Source: Diphasiastrum complanatum (lineage: Eukaryota; Streptophyta; Lycopodiopsida; Lycopodiales; Lycopodiaceae). Taken from it: DNA of 64,000 nucleotides. Made by a program: the position numbers and the translations under genes. Positions within the stretch are counted from its first letter, which is position 1; each line of letters opens with the position of its first letter. This document shows, one piece after another, positions 35,290 to 47,247 of this stretch. The stretch covers positions 99,203,812 to 99,267,811 of the forward strand of contig CM055092.1 in the NCBI GenBank assembly GCA_029204225.1, given 5' to 3'. The notes beneath the pieces are model-generated. The model was not told the DNA's origin, searched no databases, and was given only the letters and a program-made list of their open reading frames with translations.

Positions 35290-37074
35290 AAGAAGATCGA
35301 ATCGATCCAGACAGCCTCCATCACGATTCGAGGATAATCTGGCCTGCTACTTTGTGCAGAAACTCAACACTATTTCAGAGGCAAAGTCAAATATTGATGC
35401 TGACTAGTGCAAGACAAAAGATGACACCAAACTTGCACTTCGAAATGAGAATGTTTTCTAGTTGAACTCGGTAGACTCGAATATCTACTTTAGGTCTATA
35501 TCAGATCTTTCTATTATCACTGCTCATTATGTAGATGAGTTTTATTACTCGGTAACAATTTGAACTTAATGAAGGATCTGAAATGCATGTTAGCACTGGA
35601 GTACATTTTTTGAATCCGGCCCAGTAGACTAATTTCCATCAGTCAACAAAAATCCGGCCCATCAGCCAACATTCTCAAAGGCTACAAAGATGTAGATTGG
35701 ATAGAAAGTATCGACACTAGAATATCAACTTCTGGATTTATGTTCAATCAAGGTCCAATCTCATGTAACAGCTAGACCTCAGTAACATTATCCTCCACAG
35801 AGTCAGATTTTATAGCTTGCACAAATGCTACCAAGGAGGCGATTTGACTAAAGAACCTACCTGTAGATACCAATTTTATTCAGTCACATCTGACATTTAT
35901 CGACTATAACAACCAAATCACAAGGATAATTTCTTTGGTTTACTATAGGACAGAGTTTATGGCAGCAGATTACTTCGCCATGGAGTAGCAACTCAGATTT
36001 AACAATTTATTAAATTTGAAGATAAATTTTTTTCAAGATCCACATCAAGGGGGAGAGTTGGAATTCTATGCTCAAGCTCAATTCCATTAGGTAATGAACA
36101 TCCTGAAAAACCTATTTATACTTATTCTTGAAAAACTACAAAAATAGAGGGGGCTTGATTTTTACTTGAAGATAAAAAAAATTCAGTATCATATTTTATC
36201 GACCCAAGACTATTTTTGACCCAATGTCATTCTTGTCAAAGAGAGATTTTTCAACCCTGGGTTGGGTTGGATCGGTTCTAATTTTTTTGACCCTAGATCA
36301 AGTCTAATTTTTTCGAGAGCCATCGAACCTGTTCGGTACAAATCGGTTCTAATTTTTCTGACCCTGAAAAAATACGAGCCTTTGTATATTTTCTGACCCT
36401 TTATATATTTTTTGACCCTTTGTATAAATCAGACCCTTTATAATATTCCGACCCTTTGTATCGTCAACTCGAAAATCCGACCCACATCGCGACGTTGACA
36501 GTCCGCCTACTTCTATACATAACTCTTTGGCAAAAATGACGGCTCTCTACTGTAGGACAAATGTAGTTAATCAAATAGATTAATGGTAGCTTTTAATGTA
36601 CTGATCATCTAACTTCCAATCATCAAGAAAGATCTATTGGAGTCAGCTCTCTGATCAGGTTATTATCTTGTAGGCATTCTGTTGTAATTAGTCAGGTTAA
36701 TTTTTTGAATCAATTAGTTAGCCATCAATGAACTCACCTAAAGACTGATTAGCGCCCACTGATTTGCACTAGATTCAAGCTCTTGTACTAAGTGTCGATT
36801 ATTATCAGAGTGCATTTTATATGTCTACACTACTATTTTTCTATATTGCACATTGTAGTTATTTGATCCATCTTGAACTTGCTCATAGTTGGTAACTGAC
36901 GCACTTCGGATCCACGCACCACCTGCGCAACTTCCGTTGCTCACCACTTCCACTGCTCTACTTCCACTTGACACCACCATTTCCACTAATTTTTGACTTC
37001 GTATCAGATGATCTGTCTAGATATCGACTAATCCGATACCAGTCGATCATCTTTGAATCCACTAAAATCCAACA
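35290..37074 (+). mobile_element. Ty1/copia fossil C, 3' end with LTR (right)
   Basis: RNase H region (about 35670-35990: GYKDVDWIESIDTRISTSG, then SSTESDFIACTNATKEA), polypurine tract AAGGGGGAGAG (36049-36057), and a 1016-bp LTR (36059-37074). It mirrors 15906-17225 but reaches further upstream. It is broken and of similar age to its mirror, because both derive from one insertion. Confidence 0.83.
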
Positions 37075-37383
37075 TTGTCAAGTAGAAATTTGGTGTGTGG
37101 CATAAACCTATGTGTTGGCACGAGATCATTTGCATCATGCTTGCTGAACTGGTGGAGCAGGCTGCAATAACTTGCATAATCAGCTGCCATTCACAAAAGT
37201 ATCAAACCGTTTTCCGTCCAAGTGCTCACTAATCACTGCTCCATAGTTCAGAATTTCCTTCGCTCTATACGGGCCTTCATCGGTAAACTTCAATTTCCTT
37301 ACGATGGGCTTTCTCTACTGCTAACACATGAACTGTCATCAATCTTGTTTCACACAATTTGTGCAACGCTTCATGACATAGTT

Positions 37384-37702
37384 AGCCTTGGATGGAATTT
37401 ACTACCCGCTTAGGGCTGCATTCCCAAACAGCCCGACTCGCAGACAGCGCCTCGTGGAGCAACAGGGTCCGAGCTCGACGGGGCTCTCACCCTCTCCGAC
37501 GTCCCATTCCAGGGAACTTGGGCCCGGTCCGTTGCAGAGGACGCTTCTCCATACTACAATTCGCACGCCAATGTCGCGCGATTCTCAAGCTGGGCACTTT
37601 CCGGTTCGCTCGCCGTTACTAGGGAAATCCTGGTTAGTTTCTTCTCCTCCGCTTAGTGATATGCTTAAACTCAGCGGGTAGCCTTGCCTGATCTGAGGTC
37701 CA
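37384..37702 (-). rRNA. 26S rRNA, 5'-end fragment
   Basis: The minus strand carries the canonical nuclear large-subunit start: GCATATCACTAAGCGGAGGA (the ITS4-primer region, about 37640-37660), then TAGTAACGGCGAGCGAACC and GGGTGAGAGCCCCGTC. It ends in AATTCCATCCAAGGCTAA at the junction with gypsy DNA. Only about the first 320 bases of 26S are present, so it is nonfunctional. Confidence 0.95.
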
Positions 37703-37962
37703 ACCTTGGGGCACAAGGCCGAGTTCCAGGACCGCGGAGGCCCCGGGACACGGACCGTGCGTCGAGCCGCTGCGTTGGCGCCGGGAGCACGCGGCTCCGA
37801 CCGACGGGAGACTCCGCCCCGAGAGGGACGGACCACCTGGCCGCGGCTTCTAGGGAGCCGCTCCCACGCGCGCTCTGTATTTCGGCCGACCGCTGGCGCC
37901 GGATCGACGCGTCGCGGACGGCCAACTGCACTCCTTCGGCGCCCGCAGAGGGGGCGAGAGGG
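37703..37962 (-). other. ITS2 rDNA spacer, 3' part
   Basis: A very GC-rich spacer directly upstream of the 26S start on the minus strand. It ends abruptly at the LINE poly(A) tail, so the 5' part of ITS2 and all of 5.8S are missing. ORFs across it are GC-driven artefacts. Confidence 0.85.
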
Positions 37963-40900
37963 TTTTTTTTTTTTTTGCAAGCCTCCATAGACGTTGCAAG
38001 GAAAACCCATGCACCAGAGTTATTACCGTCGGGCCGCAATTTGCTTCCCTTCGGATTTTCCCCCCGCGTTCGACCGCGGCCGCCCCCAACAGGCGAGGTG
38101 GTAGGCACCAACACCACGTAGGTGCAGGCCGTGTGGGGGTCTCACCCACTAAACCCAAGCTGGAGGCTGGACCGCCGCACTAGGGTGTGCAATAAATGGC
38201 ATAGTGCGACAAGGCAAGTGCCCAACACTCACGGTGCATTGGCATGCTATGGGGAAAGGTAGTCCCCCCAAAGAGCCTGATTACTCAGAGCCCAGCGGCT
38301 GCCCAGGGGCGACAGTCGCGACCTCCCCAGGTTACCCTGGTTCAGTCCGTCCTGCAGAACAGAGGGGCCTCTGACTGCCAAAAAGTGCGACCATAGTCGC
38401 ACACGCCAATCCCGCCTCCGAGCCAACCCACCGGGACCGTCCCTCATACGGTACAAATCGACCACTTACAATGATCCCCCAGACCCTGTGCCACTACCAG
38501 CAGCCGGAGGATGGGTAGTTCTCACTTGACTATTGGCAAATTTCTTCATTAGTAGAGGAATGACTTCAGCCAGAAATTCGGCCATCCGTTCGTATCCCCA
38601 CTTCGGAGTATTTTTGCCCGGGACTCCTCCCCACATGGGTAACCTTTTTCCGCCTATGTGGCCACCTGCCAGCACAGGCCACTTTTTCTCAACAGCGAGG
38701 GTACCCAAGTTGCGATCGTTAAGCCAATCGATGGCTGGTTGCAGGAGCCGTTTCCTGTGCTCGGAGAGGGCTGGGCATGACAAGAGCAAATGCCCTATAC
38801 AGTCCCCCTTCCCATCTTCCCCACACATAACGCAAGTGTCCCGGATACACGGATCAGCAATGCCGAACCGGATGGCACGTTGGTTAAGTACCAACCCTCC
38901 CATCCTTAGAAGCGCAAGCAGTCTAAGGCCACGGTTAACTTTGTTCCCCTTCAACCCCCCTCGGGCTAGGTATTTCCTAGAGTCCAAAAAACCGTGTTTG
39001 ATATAGTTGGAGAGGCCGATGCTCCCTCGTTGTATGTCCCATCGGTCCCACGAACTCATCTTTACCCCCTTCTCGTTCCTTTGCCCCCTCGAGGTAAACT
39101 TGTTCACCCAATTATTCGTACGTTGGAACCAGGTCCATTTGGAACCCGACCTAAAAGCGACTTTTGGAGAGCTAGCCACCAGTAGTGGCGCCCAAGTATG
39201 AAGCGAGGGTAACTTATTCAGAATCCGGATGCGGTGCGAGGCAAAGGACGCCGCGAGAGGGGGGATATTGAACTCACGACAAATGACTGAGGAACACACA
39301 GACGTGGATTTTCCAGCCTTCCCCAACGTCCATTTTACAGCGGTATTAATGATTCCCTGGAGGGAGTTAAAAGACTTTTGATCGTGCATTCCAAAGAGCT
39401 CAGCACCGAAAGCAAGAACCGGAACCAACACCACCTTAATGAGAAGGATTCTCGAGTTCATCGGGACTTTTCTGGAGACCAGAAGATGTCTCATGCCATT
39501 CAGTGCTTTCAACCCAGAGGCGTGTCTGTCTTTGATCGCCTCCCTAATGTTCCAATCTGGGGTCAGTGTGACCCCCAAATATTTATAACTCTGGCACTGC
39601 TGCAACTGTGTGGTTCCGAGAAAAAAGCTAAAGTCCCTCCCCAAATCCCTATTAGGGCTCCAGATCATGACTTGGCACTTGTCATACCCGAAGTCCATCT
39701 CCCACTTGGTGGCCCATACAAAGATCCGATTCAATGCTTCCTGGAGCTTCTGAGGGCTGTCGGCCAAAAGCACAACATCATCCGCGTAGAGTAAGGCTTG
39801 TATCTTATTACCAAGGCCAGGCACCAAAACACCAAGCGCCACATTTTCGTCAATGATATCATTAATAAAAATGTTGAACAGGGTAGGTGAGGCTGGGCAT
39901 CCCTGCCGAACTCCCCTTTGCACCGGAATTGGCTCCGACAAACCACTCCCGACTCTGACTCTCACGCTTGAGTGTGCATACAATCCCTTAAAAAAATCCA
40001 ACATTCTACCGCATACCCCCGCCGCTGCTAATTTGTGGAGGAGAGCCCCGTGAGGGACCATGTCATAAGCCTTACGGAAATCGATGAACGCCGCAAAAGT
40101 AGGCAGGCCACTGTTTCTGCGTCGAAGGATGATTTCCTGAAGCGAGACAACTTGGCCCGCGCACTCCTCCAGTTTTCTGAATCCCGCTTGGCCTCGGAGA
40201 AAAAACCCATCGCTCTCAAGGGATCCCGCCAAGCGACCAACCAATATCGAAGTAAGGATTTTAAGTGCAACGGGAATCAGAGAAATGCCCCGATAGTTGT
40301 CCGCCCTTGAAAGATCACCTTTTTTCGGGATCGAGACCAAGATCAAGGTATTCAATGCTTCGGGGATTCGCCCTGTTTCCCACATTCTAGTCATCAACGC
40401 CATCAGGGCTCTGGTCATAGGGGTTCGGGGCCCCTCTGGATCCTCCAGTACACACTTAAACCACTCCGCCGGTAACAGGTCAACCCCTGGTGCCTTGTTT
40501 GACTTTGCCTTGCGAACAAAGCGAATAACCTCACCCCATGAGAGTGCACCATTGATCTCATGGAGATGCCTACTCTGTGTAACCGAATGTTGATGCCAGA
40601 AGCCAGGATCCAAACTGTGCCCCGAGGAATCCCTCAAGAGGGAAGAGTAGTGCTCGTGCCAAATTCTTAGGATGCGGTCAGGACAGGCTTGGAGCTGTCC
40701 TGATTTATCCGTCATTGGTTGGCAACCCCCACCACCGCTACGCCTCCCCATGAGGTTTTTGAGCCATCTCCAAAACTGCTTATAATCCCCCGATCTCACG
40801 AGCATTTTACCTCTTTCAATTATTCTGTCGAAGTTCTTGACCGAGGCGACTTGAAGGAGAAGCTTCACCCTTGCTGCTTCTTCTTGCCATTTATTCCAAC

Positions 40901-42744
40901 TCTCAATACTGCCATGTAAGCGAAGTTGAGTCCAGGCTTGAGAACGACGCTTCAGAGCATGCCGAATGGCATTAGAGGCCAACCCCACCGTCTTTTTAGG
41001 AAGCGGCGGTGTCAGAACCCCTAATTCCTTGGCTACTCTCAAGGAGGTCTCTTGGAACATGCCGCAAAGTGTTTCCATATGCAGTTCAGAGGTAGGATCG
41101 GAAATCACCCGGTCCAACTCACCCCACCCTGGGTGAAGCAACATCTCTCTACGCACGAATTTAAGCCGAGAGCGGTCAAAGTTCGGCGGAGTGGGTTGCG
41201 GGGGGGTAGGATTAGGAAAAGATTTGCTAGAGCGCACTCGAGACAACACCGGCCAATGGTCACTCAGGTCACAATTTCGGTCCACTTTAGGGCGAGAAAG
41301 GAGGTCACGGGCAGATGAATTGACCAAAAAATGATCTATCGCCGTTCGTCCCTTGCCCGTTTTTGTATGTAGCGAGGAGGGGGAACCCGCCACTTGAAGT
41401 ATTGACAGATAGCCATTGAATTTCTTCACCCATAGGTTGATTGCCTTCAAAGACATGTTCCAGTCTCCCATGATAGCAATCGGGTGGTCACCGTTAGCAG
41501 CCGCTTTAAGAACTTTAGAAAGCTGACAAAGCATGCTACGCCTGGCGGGGCCCAGCTGTTTTTGTGGTACATATACTCCACCCAGTATCCATGACTTACT
41601 TCCTAGTCTTGCACCAGATACCTGCACGAGGATCCAGTTCGGGTGCTCCACCCCGACCGGGAAGGCCGCCAGACTCTTATGAATAGCTAGGGCCACTCCC
41701 CGCTCTCCGGTATCACCCTTGCGGGCGGGGCGCTCAAACACAAAGTACTCATGAAAATTTAGAGGCCAACTCCCGGCGTAGGCCCGAGTCTCCTGTAGTG
41801 CGAGGCAAGCTAGGCGCTCCCTCCTGAGAAGTAAAGCCACTTCCGTCCGCCTACCTGAGATACCATTGATGTTAAGGGTCATCAATCCATTCACCTCCGG
41901 TCTCACTTTTGGCATGGGTGGAACTGGGCGACATCGTCCGCCTCGGTCATGGTAATTGCGATAAACACGTGCAAATAGGCGGAGCTTCCTATAGCAACGG
42001 ATCGCCTCAAGAAAGTCACGGGTATCGCCGCGAATGTACACATCAAACCGACGGAACTTAGTTCCCCCCGGCTGAGTAACATCCTGCCACTTAACCACAC
42101 TCCTAAACAAGCTGAAGGGCAGAACCTGTTTCAAGAGGTCGCCAAAGGCTTTTCTAGAAAAGGTGCCAGCCCCCCAAACTACCAATCTCCGAAGTGGTTC
42201 AACCAACTGTTCATCAGTAAAATGTTGGAAAGCTTTAGCTGCCCCGGGGCGAATCACCGACCCAGAAACTAATTTGCAAACACGAGCAGGGGGACGTCCC
42301 ATGGTGAGCACAAGGTCTCCGAGACTCCTCACACGCTAACGTTCCGAAGCCAACTAAGTGAGCTAGAATAGTTGACAGACAAATGAAACTAGCCACACGA
42401 ACCGAATACTTACCAAAGGTCCACCCACGACAAGGGTCTTTTAACCGCAAATCCACACCTTAGCGCTCCTTAGTAGCCCAACCGTGTACTAACCTGAATT
42501 GAGTACGGGGCCAATCGAGTGTTAGAAACCAACCAAGCAAGCTATTTTGAACTCAACCAAACCCAATCCAAAAGCATAATTGCACAAAAGCAGACAGAAG
42601 ACCCAAGGGGAGGGGACAAGAAACACCCAACGGTGACAGCTTGTCCCCTACCAAGGGTCCAGGATTGCTATTAGCCACCCGAAGGTGTTACCAGTGGGAC
42701 CACGAGGAGGTCAGCAATCCCTAGGCGCCGTCAGGAAGCACACT
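37963..42744 (-). mobile_element. LINE (APE-type non-LTR retrotransposon) inserted in ITS2
   Basis: Minus strand: leader of about 440 bp (42303-42744), one long ORF (38466-42302), a 3' UTR of about 490 bp with GC-rich parts (37977-38465) and a 14-base A tail (37963-37976) joined to ITS2. LINE and rRNA run in the same direction. The 5' end of the LINE is also the edge of the whole insertion in the gypsy. A target-site duplication cannot be checked because the rDNA on the 5' side is missing. The uninterrupted ORF implies recent arrival. Confidence 0.93.
38466..42302 (-). CDS. LINE polyprotein: APE endonuclease and reverse transcriptase
   Basis: An open frame of about 1278 codons from ATG at 42302. 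The frame stays open 30 bases upstream, but the only start there is GTG. Residues about 1-135 form an N-terminal extension rich in Arg/aromatics, possibly an RNA-binding domain (inference). AP-endonuclease motifs follow: LNINGISG (about 140), LQETR (about 170), GDWNM (about 278) and SDHWPV (about 347). Reverse transcriptase has NYRGISLIP, QAGFRK, FIDFRKAYD (about 740), RQGCPASPTLFN and the catalytic YADD (about 836). A C-terminal CVMCG...GHLLLSC motif (about 1160-1180) is the CCHC-type finger common in LINEs. No RNase H is seen and no separate ORF1 is present. The NYRG and QAGFRK signatures differ from ordinary plant L1 (NYRP), so the clade is left open. All catalytic residues seen are intact. 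Confidence 0.93.
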   Translation of the reverse strand: MGRPPARVCKLVSGSVIRPGAAKAFQHFTDEQLVEPLRRLVVWGAGTFSRKAFGDLLKQVLPFSLFRSVVKWQDVTQPGGTKFRRFDVYIRGDTRDFLEAIRCYRKLRLFARVYRNYHDRGGRCRPVPPMPKVRPEVNGLMTLNINGISGRRTEVALLLRRERLACLALQETRAYAGSWPLNFHEYFVFERPARKGDTGERGVALAIHKSLAAFPVGVEHPNWILVQVSGARLGSKSWILGGVYVPQKQLGPARRSMLCQLSKVLKAAANGDHPIAIMGDWNMSLKAINLWVKKFNGYLSILQVAGSPSSLHTKTGKGRTAIDHFLVNSSARDLLSRPKVDRNCDLSDHWPVLSRVRSSKSFPNPTPPQPTPPNFDRSRLKFVRREMLLHPGWGELDRVISDPTSELHMETLCGMFQETSLRVAKELGVLTPPLPKKTVGLASNAIRHALKRRSQAWTQLRLHGSIESWNKWQEEAARVKLLLQVASVKNFDRIIERGKMLVRSGDYKQFWRWLKNLMGRRSGGGGCQPMTDKSGQLQACPDRILRIWHEHYSSLLRDSSGHSLDPGFWHQHSVTQSRHLHEINGALSWGEVIRFVRKAKSNKAPGVDLLPAEWFKCVLEDPEGPRTPMTRALMALMTRMWETGRIPEALNTLILVSIPKKGDLSRADNYRGISLIPVALKILTSILVGRLAGSLESDGFFLRGQAGFRKLEECAGQVVSLQEIILRRRNSGLPTFAAFIDFRKAYDMVPHGALLHKLAAAGVCGRMLDFFKGLYAHSSVRVRVGSGLSEPIPVQRGVRQGCPASPTLFNIFINDIIDENVALGVLVPGLGNKIQALLYADDVVLLADSPQKLQEALNRIFVWATKWEMDFGYDKCQVMIWSPNRDLGRDFSFFLGTTQLQQCQSYKYLGVTLTPDWNIREAIKDRHASGLKALNGMRHLLVSRKVPMNSRILLIKVVLVPVLAFGAELFGMHDQKSFNSLQGIINTAVKWTLGKAGKSTSVCSSVICREFNIPPLAASFASHRIRILNKLPSLHTWAPLLVASSPKVAFRSGSKWTWFQRTNNWVNKFTSRGQRNEKGVKMSSWDRWDIQRGSIGLSNYIKHGFLDSRKYLARGGLKGNKVNRGLRLLALLRMGGLVLNQRAIRFGIADPCIRDTCVMCGEDGKGDCIGHLLLSCPALSEHRKRLLQPAIDWLNDRNLGTLAVEKKWPVLAGGHIGGKRLPMWGGVPGKNTPKWGYERMAEFLAEVIPLLMKKFANSQVRTTHPPAAGSGTGSGGSL

Positions 42745-45700
42745 ATGATTTAGCTGCTTTGTCGATGCTATACGTAGAGATGGTATTAAAAATTCAATTG
42801 GCATGACAACATCTTGACCATAAACTAGTTGAAATGGTGTTTGATTTGTACTACTTTTGTAAGTGGTTCTGAATGTCCATAATGTTGCATGCAGTTTATG
42901 TTCCCAATCAGATCGACTCACTGTTTTCATCATAATAGTGTAGAGAATCTTATTGGAAGATTCAGCTTGGCCATTCCCTCTAGGATAATAAGGAGTACTA
43001 AATCTGTGTATAACAAAAAACTCTTCCAGTAAACACTTTATCGTTTGATTAGCAAAGTGTGTACCTCAGTCACTGACAATCTTGATCGAACATCCAAATC
43101 TAATAATAATATTTTCATAGAGAAACTTGGCCGTAGATTTCGCATGAGCAACTTTGATAGCTTTGGCTTCAACCCACTTGGTCATATTATCAGTTGCTAC
43201 GATAATATATCGGGCCTGAGATCCTCGCATAGCAGGATGAATAGGACCAATATAATCCAGTCTCCATTTCTCAAATGGTGCTTGCGATAAAACCAGATGT
43301 AAAGGTTCATAGTTCTATCTAGTAGGCCGTCATGCTCGCTGCCAAACATCACATGTCTGAATATAGTTTTCTGTGTTCTTATGAAGCGTAGGCCACCAAC
43401 AATCTAATTGCAAAAGTTTGCGGACAGTAATATCTATAGAGAAGTGTCCTCTGCTCATGCCATCATGTGAAAACGTGATTAAATCTGATATTTCATGCGA
43501 TAAGCCACATCTACGCAGAATATTGTCTGATCCATGACGATACAATTTTTTTGTAATCAATTGATAAGGTTCAGCCTTATGAATCAATTGCATCTTTTGT
43601 ACTTTTGTCAAAGAGTCATTCGGTTGTCCTAGCATCAAGTACTCAACAATATTCGCTGCCCACTCAGGTATTGCCTGTACATAGAATAATGTAGTGTCTG
43701 GTAATTCATCATCCACTTCAGTAATAACTGGTGCATATTCAATTTGCGAAACATGGTTGTCTAGATAATGTTGCTTTTTCTTATGAACCACAATTCGAAA
43801 GTCAAATTCAGTCAATAACAGTAAACATCTTGCAATACACCCAGTATTCCACGTCTTGTTTACCAAGTAAAGAAATGGCTGGTGATCCGTATAAAATGAA
43901 AAGTGCATTTCCATGAGGTAATGCCGAAATGGAACCAACTTTAGGAACTCTCCCAATGAAATATTGATCTTACTAGACAAAATATACATGAGCAGTTCTG
44001 TTTGCGGTGCTTCTGGTTCAGTCATCTTGAAGGGTTCTTCATGATGATGCAACTAGGCATTCATATTTGTTCGTGAATTTTTCGGTTGCCACAATGGTGA
44101 AGAACGAACTTCGGCTGTTGTTCTAGTCGCTTCAAGCTTCTCTTCTTCTTGCAGATGTTTAATCCACTGCCTGATATCCTGATATCTTCTTTTTTCTGCA
44201 TGAAGATTTGGATAGACTCTAGATGTTGTTGGTATATCAGTTAATGGTATAGAATCAGCAGGTACTAAATCTGCTACCAGTTCTTCCTACTTTTGTGCCA
44301 TTGTGACCACCATCAAGGATACACTTGGTTTATTCTGAGCTACTTGTCTTTGCTTGGTTGCTATCAAATTTGTAAGAGCTGTAGCCAGTGGTGGCTTTGG
44401 TTTTGCTGGACACTCTTTAATGCAATGCCCATAGCCATAGTCACGACAGAATGGTAAAATTTTTTCTTTATTTGGACATTCTGCAGCTCTGTGATTTTTT
44501 CCACATGCAAAGCATCCAAGTGGTGTTCTGGTCCAGTTTCTAGATGTTTCCTGTTGTGCGACAGCCTAAATAGCATATTGTTCTGAAGATCCACCTGCTT
44601 GATCATTACCATAGTTCCATTGCTCGGCACTTTTGTAAGGTTCAGGTTCCATCAAATTGGCAGGAGGAGAGGGGTGCTATGGTGGGGCAAGTAAGACTAG
44701 TCGTTCCGAGTATCCAAGAGTAGGTTGACGAGGTCTAGCTGCCAGATTTCCTCCATAATGTGGTTCTTGATATCCCATATGGGCATACCGTTGCTGAATT
44801 ATCTGAGGATTGAAGTTGCAAAAAGCGTTCTCATGATCAGGCGAATTACACAAGCGACATATACTGATTTCCATTCATTTTTTCAATTGAGGAGACTCAT
44901 TCATTGTGTGATTTCATGTACCAATAGAACATCAGACATTTTTCCTAGTAGGAAAAGTCTTTGCAAACTTCTCAGGTTCCTTGTTCGCTTGTCCATGGAA
45001 ATCTTCCAATGCTTTGATCTTCTCATCAAATTGTGACTACAACTTTTTCATCTGTTTCTATTGGTTCTTCCCAAGTTTCTCGAACTCATTGAGCATCATT
45101 TCTATAGTAGCGTTGACATTCGTTGATGCAATTGTGGTGGATGTCGTAGTGGTCTGCCCTGCTGTATAAGTCAACATATTGATATTCGGCTCATCGTCTG
45201 AATCTTCATCGTCCTCCCGAATTGCATCATCCATAGCATGTTGCAAAAGTGTGTACTCATTATGGCGTTTCAGCTCACATTTGATCCTTTTAGGTAAACC
45301 TGACAAAATCACATAATCATGACATTTTCGTTAATTAGCTCAGGTTCGCACTCAGATTTTAGGTGTTTTACCCATTCAATGTAATCTTGAACCATTTTTT
45401 GCCTTTCCATTTTAATTTTACTTAAAAGTAGATAAAGGTCTTTCATAAACTTCCAAGGTTTAACAGTCTTCCAATCTGTGTGCTCAGTTTCATCTTGATT
45501 ATAGTACCAATCTTGTGCTGCGCTTGTTAAGGCCATAGAAAAAAGCTTAAGTTTATCCTAGGAAAAAACTTCGCCATAGACTTCACAAGATTCTGAATAG
45601 ATCTAAAGAAATCTAACTAGATCTATTAATCCATTATATTTGGGTAGATCCAAACAAGATGCTCTTATAATAATGATTGGATTGACTTCTCGAGGAGCAC

Positions 45701-47247
45701 CTCCAGGGGCAGCCATCTTTACAGATTAAATCAAGCAGACAATGAGATTGGATCTAGATTTTCAATCAAAACTGTCTCAGATCAGATCTGCTAGATCTCT
45801 TCCACTTGACAAGAATTAGATTCCTATATCGTGAATTCTCAAAAATAAAAAAATTCTTAGAATCAAAATTAGACTGTATCAGATTTGACTCAAAATTTGA
45901 CAAGGACTTGATCTGGAAAATCAGAATCTAAAAATAGAACTAACGAAGGTTCCCTAGGGGAAGATTCACTCAGCAAAGATTCAATAGTGTTATTTTTAAA
46001 AAAAAACTCTTTAATCAGGTTTTTCTGACAAATTCTATGGAGATAACCTTTGCCGCACTCTCAGACTCGGAATTTGAGACAAGATAAAGCTAGGGTAGAA
46101 CTAGCGAAGGTATAGGACACACAAAAACACAATTTTTGTAATTTGACGAGGGTAAAGATTTTCTATGATCTGAATAGAATGAATATTTGCCAAACTCAAA
46201 AATAGTAAATTATTTTAAATAGAATAATATGAAAACTCGGCAAAAGTTCTGGCAAAGAATCAAGAATAATACTGGTATTTTTGCAAAAAAGAGACTTTTT
46301 TGACAAAAATATGACAATATAACAACTGATCCTCTGAGAAACCTTCTATTTATGATATAATTCTTCGTCGACCTGGCAATAGATAGATCTGAATCACACC
46401 TATGCACAGTGAATCGAGTGAAGGTTCTCTTTTTGTTTAGGATTTTTGTGATTTTTTGATGGTTTTTAATGGTTTTTTTTAATGTTTCTAGAAATTTGCT
46501 GGGAAAGATTGTTCACCCTTCAAACTGAAGGTTCTATGATCAAAACTGAAGGTTCCTGCAACTCGGCAAACGTTTTCTGAATAGGGCAAAAATTTATCAG
46601 CTTTGATGACAATTTTTGTCTTCCTTTGACCAAAATATGGCAGATTTGACCGATTTTGTTGTTTTTTCTCATATCTCAATCTCAAATCCAAATGGATCTT
46701 AAGATTGGTGATTTGAATAGCTTTCCCTGTTTCACAATTAGATTAGATTTCAAACAAGAAAATCCACTTAAATTAGGTAAAATCACTCCCAAATTAATCC
46801 TAAATGCAGATTTAACACTATTCATGCCACAACAAGATGCCTGATGGAAGCTAACCATCCAACAAACATGATGCAAACTAAGAAATTGGTGTAGGTCCCC
46901 GACAATGGAGCCAAAATTGTAGTGGGTTTCTTTCCTTGCCTATCCTCAATCCAAGATCTAATCAATCTAGCATTGAGGAGATGAAGTTAGTTGTCATGCA
47001 TAGATTTGTTCCCATGAGAGCGATAGCATAGTTTAGATTTCAGCATGAATGGAAGATTCACATCTAACTCTAACATTCATTAACCCTAAGCATTAACACT
47101 ACATCCATTAACACTATATCCATAATGAAGATAGCTTACTCTTTCTCTCTCTCCCTTTCTCTCTCATAAAAAGTACAAAACATGCAATCCTAATGACAAT
47201 CAGATCCAACAATTAACAAAACACAATAAAAGCATGAGAGATCGAGG

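Larger units (their letters stand above)
37075..47247 (-). mobile_element. Ty3/gypsy Athila/Tat-like element (right), split by LINE/rDNA block
   Basis: This mirrors 11291-15905. Primer site at about 46897-46914; gag 45058-45720 and 44570-44874; CCHC region about 44400-44500; RNase H-like and H2C2 region 43330-44052; integrase 42745-43200 and, across the insertion, 37075-37383. The LINE/rDNA block 37384-42744 sits inside the integrase region. Broken with many breaks. Confidence 0.87.

Noticed and set aside
37585-38158. Overlapping ORFs of 90-150 codons on both strands
   Set aside because: They lie in GC-rich ITS2, 26S and LINE 3' UTR sequence and read in all frames. They are composition artefacts.
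38533-41318. Plus-strand ORFs within the LINE
   Set aside because: They are antisense shadows of the minus-strand LINE frame with no domain of their own.
37963-42744. LINE as an R2-type rDNA element
   Set aside because: R2 elements have a restriction-like endonuclease after the RT and insert at a fixed 28S site. This one has an N-terminal AP endonuclease and sits in ITS2.
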